A stretch of 60,262 nt of DNA. It comes from Candidatus Rokuibacteriota bacterium (lineage in GTDB: Bacteria; Methylomirabilota; Methylomirabilia; Rokubacteriales; CSP1-6). Location of the stretch: contig QHSI01000099.1 in assembly GCA_003221515.1 (NCBI GenBank), positions 1 through 60,262 on the forward strand, in the 5' to 3' direction. Under the pieces are notes generated by a model, which saw only the letters and a program-made list of their open reading frames with translations, was not told the DNA's origin and made no database searches. Of the stretch, positions 27,029 through 35,870 are shown in pieces. Position 1 is the first letter of the stretch, and each line of letters opens with the position of its first letter. The translations under genes and the position numbers were made by a program.

Positions 27029-28654
27029 CTATTTGTCCAGCCAGACCCGGTCCCAGTGCACTTCGAACTCGGCGTTGTAGACGTACCCCTTCACCCACGG
27101 CTGCGAGACCATGTAGAAGGGCGAGCCCGAGACCGTATTCCAGTACATCTTGTCGGCCATGTACTCCAGCAGCTCCTTGCCGATCGCCTTGCGCTTCGCG
27201 GAATCCATCTCGCGCGCGTAGCGGGCGTAGTAGTCGTCGACCTTGGTGTCGGTGTGGCGCGGATGACTCCACACCGACGAGTTCTTCGACACGTATGCGG
27301 TCGACAGATAGCCGTTGCTGTCGATGGTGAGCAGCGACAGCAGGTCCTCGACGTACATGTCCCACGGCCCGTCCTGCAGGGTCGTGTTCATCCAGCTGAC
27401 CTTGTCCACCACTCGGATGTTCGCCGTCACTCCGACCCGCGCCAGCTGTTCCTTGACGACGGTGGCGATGACGCTGAACACGCTCTTCTCGTTGTTGGTC
27501 ATCAGCTCCAGCGTCAGCGGCTTCGCCGGCCCGTAGCCGGCCTCGGCCAAGAGGGCCTTCGCCTTGCCCTGGTCATAGGGACACATGTGGTTGACGTTCA
27601 CGGACTCGAGCGTGCCGGGCGGCGCCATCCCGACCCACGGCGTGGCCTGGCCCTTGAACGCGATCTTCACGATTTCCTGGCGGTCGATCCCGTAGCAGCC
27701 GACGGCCTTGCGCACCCGAACGTCACCGAAGATCGGGTGCGGCGCGCGCTCCACCGACATGGGCTTGCCGTCCTTCGGGACGGTCACCTTCATCTGCGCC
27801 ACCATCGGCGTCGTTTCCTTGCCGCTCATGATGTGGGCCTTCGGGCTCTGCGCCTTCAGCGTGTCCACGTGGTCGGGCGAGAACGAGGCGATGAAGTCGA
27901 TCTCGCCGTTCTTGAACGCCGCCATCTCGGTGACCGGATCCTTGATCACGCGGATCATCACGCGGTCCACGTAGGGGCGCCCCGGCTCGAAGTACTTGTC
28001 GAACCGATCCATCACCAGATGGCTGCCCTTCACCCATTCGACGAGCTTGAAGGGGCCGCAGCCGACCACCGCCTCCGGCTTGCCCTGCTTCCGGTCCTCC
28101 ACCGTGTACTTCTGGGTGGCCGTCGGCGAGTAGAGCACGAGGCCTGTGCGGTACCCGGCGAGCATGTGGAACATGAACGCGTACGGGTGCTTCAGACGGA
28201 CCTGCACGGTGAGGGGATCGAGCACCTCGACACTGTGCACGGATTCGTAGAACGGCCGCATCCCCGACTTGGTGGCCGGATCCATGATGCGCTCGATGCT
28301 GAACTTGACCGCGGCAGCGTCGACCGGGGTGCCGTCGTGGAAGAGGACGTTCTTCCTGAGCTTGAAGGTGTAGAGGAGACCGTCGGATGACATCTGCCAC
28401 GACTCGGCGGCGTCGGGGACGAACTTGCCGTCGGGCGTGATGTTGATGAGACCGCACCCGACGTTCATGCCGACCCACATCATTTCGTAGCCCGGGGAGG
28501 TGTGGAAGTCGAGGCCCGCGATCTCGTTGCCGTAGGAGACGCGCAGCGTCCCGCCGCGCTTCGGCGTCTGCGCCTCGGTCGGCGACGCGTCGATGAGGCC
28601 CAGCAGCATGACGGTTCCGAGCAGGAAGCCGAACAGCGGACGGGTCGAGCGCAT
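27029..28654 (-). CDS. family-5 solute-binding protein, paralogue 1 of 3
   Basis: A 541-residue periplasmic protein with a signal peptide (LFGFLLGTVMLLGLIDA, cleavage near TEAQT) and the mature start TPKRGGTLRVSYGNEIAG. It carries the SBP_bac_5 landmarks: DAAESWQMSSDGLLYTFKLR and NVLFHDGTPVDAAAVKFSIE. ATG 28654 is preferred to an ATG six codons upstream because GGGGGAT precedes it. It is strongly similar along its length to the next two genes upstream, so the three arose by tandem duplication. Being adjacent to the permease genes, this copy is the most likely native partner of the transporter. Confidence 0.94.
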   Translation of the reverse strand: MRSTRPLFGFLLGTVMLLGLIDASPTEAQTPKRGGTLRVSYGNEIAGLDFHTSPGYEMMWVGMNVGCGLINITPDGKFVPDAAESWQMSSDGLLYTFKLRKNVLFHDGTPVDAAAVKFSIERIMDPATKSGMRPFYESVHSVEVLDPLTVQVRLKHPYAFMFHMLAGYRTGLVLYSPTATQKYTVEDRKQGKPEAVVGCGPFKLVEWVKGSHLVMDRFDKYFEPGRPYVDRVMIRVIKDPVTEMAAFKNGEIDFIASFSPDHVDTLKAQSPKAHIMSGKETTPMVAQMKVTVPKDGKPMSVERAPHPIFGDVRVRKAVGCYGIDRQEIVKIAFKGQATPWVGMAPPGTLESVNVNHMCPYDQGKAKALLAEAGYGPAKPLTLELMTNNEKSVFSVIATVVKEQLARVGVTANIRVVDKVSWMNTTLQDGPWDMYVEDLLSLLTIDSNGYLSTAYVSKNSSVWSHPRHTDTKVDDYYARYAREMDSAKRKAIGKELLEYMADKMYWNTVSGSPFYMVSQPWVKGYVYNAEFEVHWDRVWLDK

Positions 28655-28699
28655 CGGGATATCCCCCATCATCGGATGGCCGTCAGCGTGGCCACCCGA

Positions 28700-30316
28700 T
28701 CACTTGTCGAGCCAGACCTTCTTGTAGAGGATCTTCCACTCGGCGTTGTAGACGTAGTCCTTCATCCACGGCTGGGCGACCTCGTAGAACGGCGACCCGG
28801 AGATGGTGTTCCAGTAGAGCGTGTCGGCGCTGAACTCCTGGAACTCCCGGGCGATGATCTTGCGCTTCGCCGGGTCCATCTCTCGCGCGTAGCGGGCGTA
28901 GTAGTCGTCGATCCGGGTGTCGGTGTGGCGCGTGGTGTTCCACGCCGCGGTGCTATGCGAGAGCAGGGTGTTCTGGTCCAGGGTGAACAGCGACGCGAGA
29001 TCCTCGACGTACATGTCGAAGGGCCCGTCCTGAGTGGCCACGTTCATCCAGGTCACCTTGTCGACCAGCCTGATGTTCGCCGTCACGCCGATCCGGGCGA
29101 CCTGCTCCTTGATCACGGTGGCGATGACGTTGAACACGGACTTCTCGGTGTTCGTCATCAACTCGAAGGTCAGAGGCTTCTGCGGCCCGTACCCGGCTTC
29201 GGCCAGCAGCGCCTTGGCCCTGGCCGGGTCGTAGGGGCACATCGGCATGACGTCCACGGCGTCCGGAGTCCCCGGCGGAATGATGCCGACCCAGGGGGTC
29301 GCGTGTCCCTTGAAGGCGATCTTCACGATCTCCTTGCGGTCGATGCCGTAGCAGCCGATCGCCTTGCGGACCCTGATGTCGTTGAAAATGGCGTGCGGGG
29401 CGCGGTCCCTGGACATGGGCTTCGCGTCCTTCGGCACCGTCACCTTCATCTGGGCCACCATCGGGGTCGTCTCTTTTCCGGTCATGATCTGGGCGCGCGG
29501 ATTCTGCGCCCTGAGCGTGTCGACGTGCTCGGGCGAGAAATCGACGATGAAGTCGACCTCTCCGGCCTTGAACGCCGCCATCTGGGTGACGGGATCCTTG
29601 ATCACGCGGATCACGACCCGGTCCAGATAGGGCAACCCGTGATCCCAGTACTTGTCGAAGCGGTCCATGACCAGGTGGCTGCCCTTCACCCACTCGACGA
29701 GCCGGAACGGCCCGCATCCGACGACCGCCTCCGGCTTGCCGCTCTTCCGGTCCTCGAGCGTGTACTTCTGCGTGGCGGTGGGCGAGTAGAACACGAGCCC
29801 CATGCGATAGGCGGCCAGCATGTGCAGCGTGAACCCGTACGGCTCCTTGAGGCGGATCTGTACGGTGTGCGGATCGAGAACCTCGACCGAGTGCACCCGC
29901 TCGTAGTACACCCGCATGCTGGACTTGGTCGCCGGATCCATGATGCGATCGATGCTGAACTTGACGGCGGCCGCGTCGACCTTGGTGCCGTCGTGGAACA
30001 GGACGTCCTTCCTGAGCTTGAACGTGTAGAGGAGCGCGTCGGGCGAGATCTGCCACGATTCGGCGGCGTCCGGGACGAACTTGCCGTCGGGCGTGATGCC
30101 GAGAAGCCCGCAGCCGATGTTCATCGCGACCCAGTTCAACTCGTAGCCGGGCGCGGTGTGGAAATCGAGGTTGGAGATTTCGTTCCCGTAGGAGACGCGC
30201 AGCGTCCCGCCGCGCTTCGGGGTCTGGGCATCGGACAGGATCGACGACAGGGCGATGGTCAGGACGAGCGAGATCGCGCCCAGCCGGAGGCCGGGCCGAA
30301 GGCGTCGCGGGATCAT
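28700..30316 (-). CDS. family-5 solute-binding protein, paralogue 2 of 3
   Basis: This 538-residue protein has a signal peptide (RLGAISLVLTIALSSILS) and mature start TPKRGGTLRVSYGNEISN, nearly the same as paralogue 1. Conserved stretches such as VVGCGPF.LVEWVKGSHLV and KETTPMVAQMKVTVPKD occur in all three copies, while the C-terminal lobe and the ligand-facing loops differ more. The start is supported by GGAGGG about 9 bases upstream. A dyad TTTACA-N12-TGTCAA lies 63-86 bases upstream of the start, shared with paralogue 3, suggesting that this copy has its own promoter or operator. It may widen the substrate range of the single permease pair. Confidence 0.94.
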   Translation of the reverse strand: MIPRRLRPGLRLGAISLVLTIALSSILSDAQTPKRGGTLRVSYGNEISNLDFHTAPGYELNWVAMNIGCGLLGITPDGKFVPDAAESWQISPDALLYTFKLRKDVLFHDGTKVDAAAVKFSIDRIMDPATKSSMRVYYERVHSVEVLDPHTVQIRLKEPYGFTLHMLAAYRMGLVFYSPTATQKYTLEDRKSGKPEAVVGCGPFRLVEWVKGSHLVMDRFDKYWDHGLPYLDRVVIRVIKDPVTQMAAFKAGEVDFIVDFSPEHVDTLRAQNPRAQIMTGKETTPMVAQMKVTVPKDAKPMSRDRAPHAIFNDIRVRKAIGCYGIDRKEIVKIAFKGHATPWVGIIPPGTPDAVDVMPMCPYDPARAKALLAEAGYGPQKPLTFELMTNTEKSVFNVIATVIKEQVARIGVTANIRLVDKVTWMNVATQDGPFDMYVEDLASLFTLDQNTLLSHSTAAWNTTRHTDTRIDDYYARYAREMDPAKRKIIAREFQEFSADTLYWNTISGSPFYEVAQPWMKDYVYNAEWKILYKKVWLDK

Positions 30317-30378
30317 GGCGTCATCCCTCCCCGCATATTTACGGAAGTGTACGTAATCCTGTCGAGAAGTCGCGCTAC

Positions 30379-30402
30379 TTTACAGGACTCCAACCCTGTC
30401 AA
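30379..30402 (-). promoter_or_regulatory. conserved dyad TTTACA-N12-TGTCAA upstream of paralogue 2
   Basis: TTTACA (30379-30384) and TGTCAA (30397-30402) form an interrupted near-inverted repeat; flanks CTAC and CAA are also shared with the copy at 32077-32100. On the minus strand it contains TTGACA, a perfect -35 hexamer, with TAAAGT only 14 bases away, so it is either a tight promoter or an operator. Between it and the gene, TTACG-N8-CGTAA (30339-30356) is a second dyad. Confidence 0.5.
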
Positions 30403-30416
30403 CAAGCGGTCGTTTG

Positions 30417-32033
30417 TCACTTGTCCAGCCAGACCCGCTTGTAGCTGACCTTGAACTCCGCCTGGTAGACGTAGTCCCTCATCCACGGCTGCGCGACCTG
30501 GTAAAAGGGCGAGCCGGAGATCGTGTTCCAGTAGAGCTTGTCGGCGCTGTACTCCTGGAACTCCTTCGCGATGACCTTACGCTTCGCCGGATCGATCTCT
30601 CGCGCGTAGCGCGCGTAGAAGTCGTCGATCTTGGTGTCGGTGTGGCGCGAGTGGTTCCAGGCCGCCGCGCTGGCTGACAGGTAGGAGTTCTGGTCCACGG
30701 TCAGGAGGGATGCCAGATCCTCCACGAACATGTCGAACGCGCCATCCTGCGTCGACGTCACCAGCCAGGTCGTCTTGTCGACGAGCTTGATGTTCGCGGT
30801 CACACCGATCCGCGCCATCTGCTCCTTGATGACGGTGGCGATCACGTTGAACACCGACTTCTCGGTGTTGGTCATCAGCTCGAAGGTCAGCGGCTTCTGC
30901 CGGCCGTAGCCGGCCTCGGCGAGCAGCGCCTTGGCCTTGGCCCGGTCGTAGGGACACATGTGGTTGACGTCGACCGTATCCATCGTGCCGGGTGGGATGA
31001 TCCCGAGCCACGGCGTGGCCTGACCCTTGTAAGCGATCTTGACGATCTCCTTGCGGTCGATCCCATAGCAGGCGACGGCCTTGCGCACCCTGATGTCATT
31101 GAAGATCGGGTGCGGCGCACGGTCCTTCGACAGCGGCTTGCCGTCCGCGGGCACGGTGACCTTCATCATCGCCACCATCGGCGTCGTTTCCTTCCCGGTC
31201 ATGATGTGAGCGCGCGGGTTCTGGGCCCGGATGGTATCGACGTGATCAGCCGAGAGGTCGGCGATGAAATCGATCTCACCGGCCTTGAAGGCGGCCATCT
31301 GTGTCACGGGATCCTTGATCGTGCGGATCACCACGCGATCCACCGAGGGGAGTCCCGGCTCGAAGTACTTGTCGAAGCGATCCATGACCAGGTGCGCGCC
31401 TTTCGCCCACTCCACGAGCTTGAAGGGGCCGCAGCCGACCAGCGCCTCGGGCTTCCCGGCCCGCCGCTCCTCGGGAGAGTATTTCTGCGTCACGGCGGGC
31501 GAGATGATGATCATCCCCATGCGGTAAACCGCAAGCACGTGCATCAGGAACGCGTAGGGTTGCTTGAGTCGGATCTGGACCGTGTGGGGATCGACCACCT
31601 CGACGGAGTGCACCGAACCGAGGAACTGCCGCATGTTGGACCGGTTCGCGGGGTCCAACACGAAGTCGAACGTGAACTTGACGGCGGCCGCGTCGACCGT
31701 GTTGCCGTCGTGGAACAGGACGTTCTTCTTGAGCTTGAACGTGTACAGGAGGCCGTCGGGCGAGACCTGCCACGATTCGGCAGCCTCGGGGATGAACTTG
31801 CCGTCGGGCGTGATGCTGACGAGCCCGCAGCCGACGTTCATCGCGACCCAGGCCATCTCGTAGCCGGGCGTGGTGTAGAAGTCCATGCCCAGGATCTCGT
31901 TGCCGTAGGCGACGCGCAGGGTTCCCCCCCGCTTGGGTCCCTGGGCTTCTCCGGCGATCGGGAGCACGGCGAGCAAGACGAAAGCGATCAGCGCGGAAGA
32001 TCCGCGCCCTGACACGCGGTGTCGTGAGTGCAT
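30417..32033 (-). CDS. family-5 solute-binding protein, paralogue 3 of 3
   Basis: A 538-residue periplasmic binding protein with signal peptide (SSALIAFVLLAVLPIAGEA) and mature start GPKRGGTLRVAYGNEILG. It matches paralogues 1 and 2 across both lobes (VGCGPFKLVEWAKGAHLVMD; GKETTPMVAMMKVTVPADGK). It is the first gene of the tandem array and is preceded by GGGGGAACGCC at the ATG and, 44-67 bases upstream, by the same dyad seen before paralogue 2. The ligand class is probably peptide-like or a small organic solute, as usual for family 5. Confidence 0.94.
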   Translation of the reverse strand: MHSRHRVSGRGSSALIAFVLLAVLPIAGEAQGPKRGGTLRVAYGNEILGMDFYTTPGYEMAWVAMNVGCGLVSITPDGKFIPEAAESWQVSPDGLLYTFKLKKNVLFHDGNTVDAAAVKFTFDFVLDPANRSNMRQFLGSVHSVEVVDPHTVQIRLKQPYAFLMHVLAVYRMGMIIISPAVTQKYSPEERRAGKPEALVGCGPFKLVEWAKGAHLVMDRFDKYFEPGLPSVDRVVIRTIKDPVTQMAAFKAGEIDFIADLSADHVDTIRAQNPRAHIMTGKETTPMVAMMKVTVPADGKPLSKDRAPHPIFNDIRVRKAVACYGIDRKEIVKIAYKGQATPWLGIIPPGTMDTVDVNHMCPYDRAKAKALLAEAGYGRQKPLTFELMTNTEKSVFNVIATVIKEQMARIGVTANIKLVDKTTWLVTSTQDGAFDMFVEDLASLLTVDQNSYLSASAAAWNHSRHTDTKIDDFYARYAREIDPAKRKVIAKEFQEYSADKLYWNTISGSPFYQVAQPWMRDYVYQAEFKVSYKRVWLDK

Positions 32034-32076
32034 GGCGTTCCCCCATGGTCGAGCGACGGGATCGGGCCGCGCCTAC

Positions 32077-32100
32077 TTTACAAGAGACTCCTCCTGTCAA
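32077..32100 (-). promoter_or_regulatory. conserved dyad TTTACA-N12-TGTCAA upstream of paralogue 3
   Basis: TTTACA (32077-32082) and TGTCAA (32095-32100) are separated by 12 bases exactly as in the copy at 30379-30402, while the spacer sequence differs. The shared flank CTAC before and CAA after extends the match. The conservation of arms against a variable spacer points to a protein-binding site, or to a promoter kept after gene duplication. Confidence 0.5.
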
Positions 32101-32149
32101 CAATCGCTCGACCCCTTAGTTCCGGGGGCTTAGCCGGCGCCCGGGCAGG

Positions 32150-32929
32150 TCATCCATGGCTTTTCCTCACCCGCCAGATCTCCTCGGCCGGCCACTTGCG
32201 CGACCACTCCAGCGTGACGTACGCGTACCTGGTCGTCGCGGTTTCCGGAGGCTGCACCTCGATCAGCTCTTCGATCTCGAACCCGCTGGATCGGAGCCGC
32301 CGGATCCAGTCGCCGTGCGTCAGGTGGAACTCCACGCCCGGATCGCCCGGCCATTCGACCCGGAACATCCCGAACGCGGGGCGGAGCAGCCGGTCGGTGG
32401 CGGGAAGGTCGTCCTCCTGGGGGATGCAGAGCGTGTGGAGCGAGGAGTTCACGAGGAAGATCAGCTCGCCGTCCGGCCGCAGGAGTCGCGCCGCCTCGGG
32501 CAGCCAGCGATCGGGGTCCGCCCACAGGCAGGCGCCGTACTCGGAGATCGCCAGGTCGAACGAAGCATCGCGAAGGGGCACCGTTTCGGCGTCGCCGTGG
32601 ATCAGCGGAAACTCGAGCGCGTGCTGGCGCTGAAGTCGCCGCGCGGTCGTCAGCTGGGCCATCGACGCGTCGATCCCGACCACGCGCGCACCGCGGCGGG
32701 CGAGCCACGACGACACGTACGCGGTACCGCATCCGAGCTCGATCGCGCGCTTGCCGGCCAGATCCGTGGGGAGCACATGAAGCTGCGACTCAGCCACTCG
32801 CCACACGCCCCACGCGGGCTCCTCGCGCGCCCACGCTCCCTCGCCCGCCGTTGCGTAGTCCTTGGCCTCGACGTCCCAGCGGGCGCGGTTGCGCTGTACG
32901 TGCTCGAGCGGCTCACGATCGTGCGCCAT
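32150..32929 (-). CDS. class I SAM-dependent methyltransferase
   Basis: This 259-residue enzyme has the seven-strand Rossmann methyltransferase pattern: motif I AIELGCGTAYVSSWLARRG at about 63-81, the acidic ribose-binding Asp in VVGIDASMAQL, then GDAETVPLRDASFDLAISEY and LLRPDGELIFLVNSS. The N terminus QRNRARWDVEAKDYATAGEG is common in methyltransferase domain 11/25 proteins acting on small molecules. The substrate is not predictable. It is followed by the solute-binding array after a gene-free 116 bases and is preceded by a cupin gene 10 bases away. Confidence 0.9.
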   Translation of the reverse strand: MAHDREPLEHVQRNRARWDVEAKDYATAGEGAWAREEPAWGVWRVAESQLHVLPTDLAGKRAIELGCGTAYVSSWLARRGARVVGIDASMAQLTTARRLQRQHALEFPLIHGDAETVPLRDASFDLAISEYGACLWADPDRWLPEAARLLRPDGELIFLVNSSLHTLCIPQEDDLPATDRLLRPAFGMFRVEWPGDPGVEFHLTHGDWIRRLRSSGFEIEELIEVQPPETATTRYAYVTLEWSRKWPAEEIWRVRKSHG

Positions 32930-32939
32930 CGCCGGCGCG

Positions 32940-33434
32940 TTACCCTCGGGCCGCTCCGAGATGCACGTCGCGCTTCGCCTGCAGGGCGGGATCGGCGTAG
33001 GACATCAGATCGGGCCGCGCGCGCCCGAGCATGACTTGCAGGTAGGCGGGCTCGAGGCCCACGTTCTCGAAGCCGTGCAGCACGCCGGCGGGCGCCGACA
33101 CACAGTCCCAGCGTCCGAGCACCGTCTCTTCGCGCCGACCGGCGCCGTCCTCGAAGAAGACCTTCACCTTGCCGTCGAGGATGAAGAACACCTCTTCGAC
33201 CTCGTGCGTGTGCGCGGCGTTGCCCTGGCCCGGGGGCACGAACATCACGCTGAGCGTGAAGTGCTCGGCGGCGATCGCGCGCGGGTCAGTCTTGCCCGAG
33301 GCGCCGGCGCCGATGTAGCGGTGCTGGGCGCGACGGAAGCCCTCGACGCGCGCGTCGGCGAAGGCGTCCCAGTCGGGCTGGCGGTCCACGAAGCGGGCCA
33401 CGCGGGTGCGCAAGAGCTCTTCGAGCGTCGTCAT
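32940..33434 (-). CDS. cupin-domain protein
   Basis: A 164-residue single-domain cupin. The first cupin motif is visible as PGQGNAAHTHEVEEVFFIL with metal-ligand His, His and Glu, and the second as PAGVLHGFENVG with His. It probably binds Fe, Mn or Zn and may be a dioxygenase, an isomerase or a binding protein. ATG 33434 is favoured over ATG 33443 because AAAGG lies at the proper distance only for the former. It is divergent from the LLM gene, with just 35 bases between start codons. Confidence 0.85.
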   Translation of the reverse strand: MTTLEELLRTRVARFVDRQPDWDAFADARVEGFRRAQHRYIGAGASGKTDPRAIAAEHFTLSVMFVPPGQGNAAHTHEVEEVFFILDGKVKVFFEDGAGRREETVLGRWDCVSAPAGVLHGFENVGLEPAYLQVMLGRARPDLMSYADPALQAKRDVHLGAARG

Positions 33435-33457
33435 GGGCGTCATCCTTTCATAGCGGG

Positions 33458-33463
33458 TAGAAT
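33458..33463 (+). promoter_or_regulatory. TAGAAT -10-like element placing transcription start at the GTG
   Basis: TAGAAT ends 6 bases before the GTG start of the LLM gene at 33470, so transcription would begin at or next to the start codon, giving a leaderless mRNA. No ribosome site precedes the GTG, which agrees with that. The -35 region is not convincing. Confidence 0.35.
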
Positions 33464-33469
33464 ACGCCC

Positions 33470-34480
33470 GTGCGGATCGGCTTCCACCTCACACCGTTCT
33501 GGAGCCCGACGGACCGCGCGCCCACGGCCATCATCGACGACGCCATCGAGGTCGTGCGAGCGGCGTCGTCGATGGGCTTCGCGTGGGTCTCCATCGGCCA
33601 CCACTGGGTGTCGCACCCGACGGTCTGGCCGCAGCCGATCCCGATGCTCGCGCGGCTCGCGCCCGAGACCGGTCAGATGCGGCTCAAGACCTCGATGCTC
33701 CTGCTGCCGCTCCTGAACCCGGTGGACGTCGCCGAGAACGTCGTCACGCTCGACCACATCACGCACGGGCGTCTGGATCTCGGCGTCGCGATCGGCTATC
33801 GCGAGCGCGAGCTGGAAGCGGCCGGGCTCGGGCGCACGGACCGCGTCCCCAAGCTCGAGGAGTCGCTCGCCGTCATGAAGCGGCTCTGGGCCGGCCAGGA
33901 GGTCACCTACGACGGGACGTATATAAGGATGGCCGGCGGACGCCTGGGCTTCGGGCCGTGCCAGCGGCCGCACCCGCCCCTCGAGATGGGCGCCCAGAGC
34001 GTGCGTGCGACACAGCGCGCGGCCCGCCTCGTCGACGCCGTGTTCTTCGGGCCCCAGGTCGCCTGGGCCGACGTCGGCCGCCTGGTCTCCGTCTATCGAG
34101 AGACGCACGCCACGAACGGGCCGGGAGCCGCCGGCACCGCGATCGCCTCGCGCAGCCTCATCGTCGGCGAGAGCAAGGAGGCGGCCCACGCGGCGGCGCG
34201 CGGCTACCTCGAGCGGACCTTCACGATGTACCGGACGTGGGAGATGCAGGAGCCCGGCATGGTGCAGCTCCAGCTCGGCTTCGACAAGAACCTGGACGAC
34301 TGGACGATCAACGGCACGCCGTCCCAGTGTCTGGAGACGATCACGCGGGCCCACCGCATGGGCCTCGACGGCATCGGCCTCACGATCTACAGCCTGCCGC
34401 GCGGCACCGCGGCGCGCATCGAATACCTCCAGATGATCGCCGAGCAGATCGTGCGCCCGGCGGCAGCGCTCGGGCGCTGA
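33470..34480 (+). CDS. LLM-class flavin-dependent oxidoreductase
   Basis: The 336-residue luciferase-like protein starts MRIGFHLTPFWSPTDR from GTG 33470 with no visible ribosome site. Barrel landmarks are ASSMGFAWVSIGHHWV, MRLKTSMLLLPLLNPVDVAE, HGRLDLGVAIGYRERELEAA and TYIRMAGGRLGFGPCQRPHP. It would use a reduced flavin to act on a small organic substrate. Three molybdenum hydroxylase subunit genes follow with only 3 bases between, so the four genes form one operon and probably one catabolic route. Confidence 0.9.
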   Translation: MRIGFHLTPFWSPTDRAPTAIIDDAIEVVRAASSMGFAWVSIGHHWVSHPTVWPQPIPMLARLAPETGQMRLKTSMLLLPLLNPVDVAENVVTLDHITHGRLDLGVAIGYRERELEAAGLGRTDRVPKLEESLAVMKRLWAGQEVTYDGTYIRMAGGRLGFGPCQRPHPPLEMGAQSVRATQRAARLVDAVFFGPQVAWADVGRLVSVYRETHATNGPGAAGTAIASRSLIVGESKEAAHAAARGYLERTFTMYRTWEMQEPGMVQLQLGFDKNLDDWTINGTPSQCLETITRAHRMGLDGIGLTIYSLPRGTAARIEYLQMIAEQIVRPAAALGR

Positions 34481-34483
34481 CCC

Positions 34484-35395
34484 TTGCTCCGGCCGTTCAC
34501 GCTCCACCGTCCCGAAACGGCCGAGGACGCGTGCGCGCTGCTGGCCACGCTTGGTGAGGACGCGGCGCCGTACGCCGGCGGGACCGAGCTGCTCCTGCTC
34601 ATGAAGCTCGGCCTGCTTCGCCCGCCGCACCTGGTCGACGTCAAGCGCATCGCCGGATTCGGCGACATCGCCGACGGGACGCGGCTCACGATCGGCGCCA
34701 CGGTCACGCATCGCACGCTCGAGCGGTCGCCGCTCGTGCGCGCGCGCTGCCCGCTCGTCGCCTCGGTCGCGCGGCACGTGGCCAACGTGCGCGTGCGAAA
34801 CGTCGGGACGGTGGGCGGCAACCTCGCGTTCGCCGACCCGCACAGCGACCTCGCCACGCTGTTCCTGACGCTCGACGCCACCGTCGAGCTGGTGTCGCCA
34901 CGCGGGCGGCGCGAGCTGTCGCTCGCCGAGTTCGTCCGCGGGCCATGGGAGACCGCGCGAAGGCCCGACGAGCTGCTCGCCTCCGTGCGGCTCTCACCAT
35001 GGCCGACCGGGACCGGCGCCGCCTACGTGAAGTTCGGCGTTCACGAGCGTCCCACGCTCGGCATCGCCGTGGCGCTTCGCCTCGACGGCGCCGGCGAGCG
35101 CGCGCGAGTCGCCGACGCGCGCGTCGCGATCGGCTGCGTCAGCCCGCGACCGATGCGGGTGGAGGCGGCGGAGGCGCGCGTGAACGGAGTGGCCGAGGCC
35201 GAGCTCGGCGATGTCACCGGTGCGATGGCCGATGCGGCCGCCGAGAGCGTGGACCCGGCCGACGATCTCCACGGCTCCGCGGAGTACAAGCGCGAGATGG
35301 TCGCGGTGTTCGTGCGACGCGCGCTCCGCGTCGCCGTGGCCCGCGCCCGCGGCGCCGAGCTGTCGGCAAGCTTTCCGCACGCGGTGGTCGCGTGA
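34484..35395 (+). CDS. molybdenum hydroxylase FAD-binding (medium) subunit
   Basis: A 303-residue CoxM/XdhB-type subunit starting at TTG 34484 (LRPFTLHRPETAEDACALLA). FAD-binding motifs are visible: YAGGTELLLLMKLGL and the VRNVGTVGGNLAFADPHSDL segment, which hold the FAD pyrophosphate, followed by the CO-dehydrogenase flavoprotein C-terminal domain (FGVHERPTLGIAVALRLDGA). It passes electrons from the iron-sulfur subunit to the final acceptor. TTG is the only sensible start, as it lies 3 bases after the previous stop. Confidence 0.92.
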   Translation: MLRPFTLHRPETAEDACALLATLGEDAAPYAGGTELLLLMKLGLLRPPHLVDVKRIAGFGDIADGTRLTIGATVTHRTLERSPLVRARCPLVASVARHVANVRVRNVGTVGGNLAFADPHSDLATLFLTLDATVELVSPRGRRELSLAEFVRGPWETARRPDELLASVRLSPWPTGTGAAYVKFGVHERPTLGIAVALRLDGAGERARVADARVAIGCVSPRPMRVEAAEARVNGVAEAELGDVTGAMADAAAESVDPADDLHGSAEYKREMVAVFVRRALRVAVARARGAELSASFPHAVVA

Positions 35396-35408
35396 TGGAC
35401 GGCGCGCC

Positions 35409-35870
35409 ATGAACCTCACGATGGTCGTCAACGGCAGCTCGCACGAGCTGGACGTCGCCCCTCACTCGCTCCTGCTCGACGTGCTGCGCGACTCGCTCGA
35501 CCTAAAAGGAGCGAAGCGCTCGTGTGACACCCAGGTGTGCGGCGCCTGTACGGTGCTGGTCGACGGTCAGGCCGTGAGCGCCTGTACCTATCTGGCGGTG
35601 GAAGCCGACGGCTGTTCGCTGCTCACGGTCGAAGGACTCGCCGACGGCGAGGCGCTCGATCCCCTTCAGCGCGCGTTTCTCGACGCGGGCGCGGTCCAGT
35701 GCGGCTTCTGCACGTCGGGCATGCTGCTGACCGCGCGTGCGTTGCTCCGCGAGAACGCCGCCCCGAGCCGGGAGGACATCCTGCACTACCTGCGCGGGAG
35801 CCTCTGCCGCTGCACCGGCTACCGGAAGATCGTCGAGGCGATCATGACGGCCGCGAGGACGACCCGATGA
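35409..35870 (+). CDS. molybdenum hydroxylase 2Fe-2S (small) subunit
   Basis: A 153-residue protein with two [2Fe-2S] centres. The plant-ferredoxin-type ligands are in CDTQVCGACTVLVDGQAVSAC, and the second, helical centre uses CGFCTSGM and CRCTGY. It mediates electron transfer between molybdenum cofactor and FAD subunits. Domain order and length are those of CoxS/XdhC-like subunits. The stop overlaps the start of the large subunit (ATGA, 35867-35870), as expected for a stoichiometric complex. Confidence 0.95.
   Translation: MNLTMVVNGSSHELDVAPHSLLLDVLRDSLDLKGAKRSCDTQVCGACTVLVDGQAVSACTYLAVEADGCSLLTVEGLADGEALDPLQRAFLDAGAVQCGFCTSGMLLTARALLRENAAPSREDILHYLRGSLCRCTGYRKIVEAIMTAARTTR

Noticed and set aside
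26867-30448. Two long plus-strand frames opposite the solute-binding proteins
   Set aside because: They resemble each other only because the genes on the other strand are paralogues; translations are His/Arg/Val-rich shadows.
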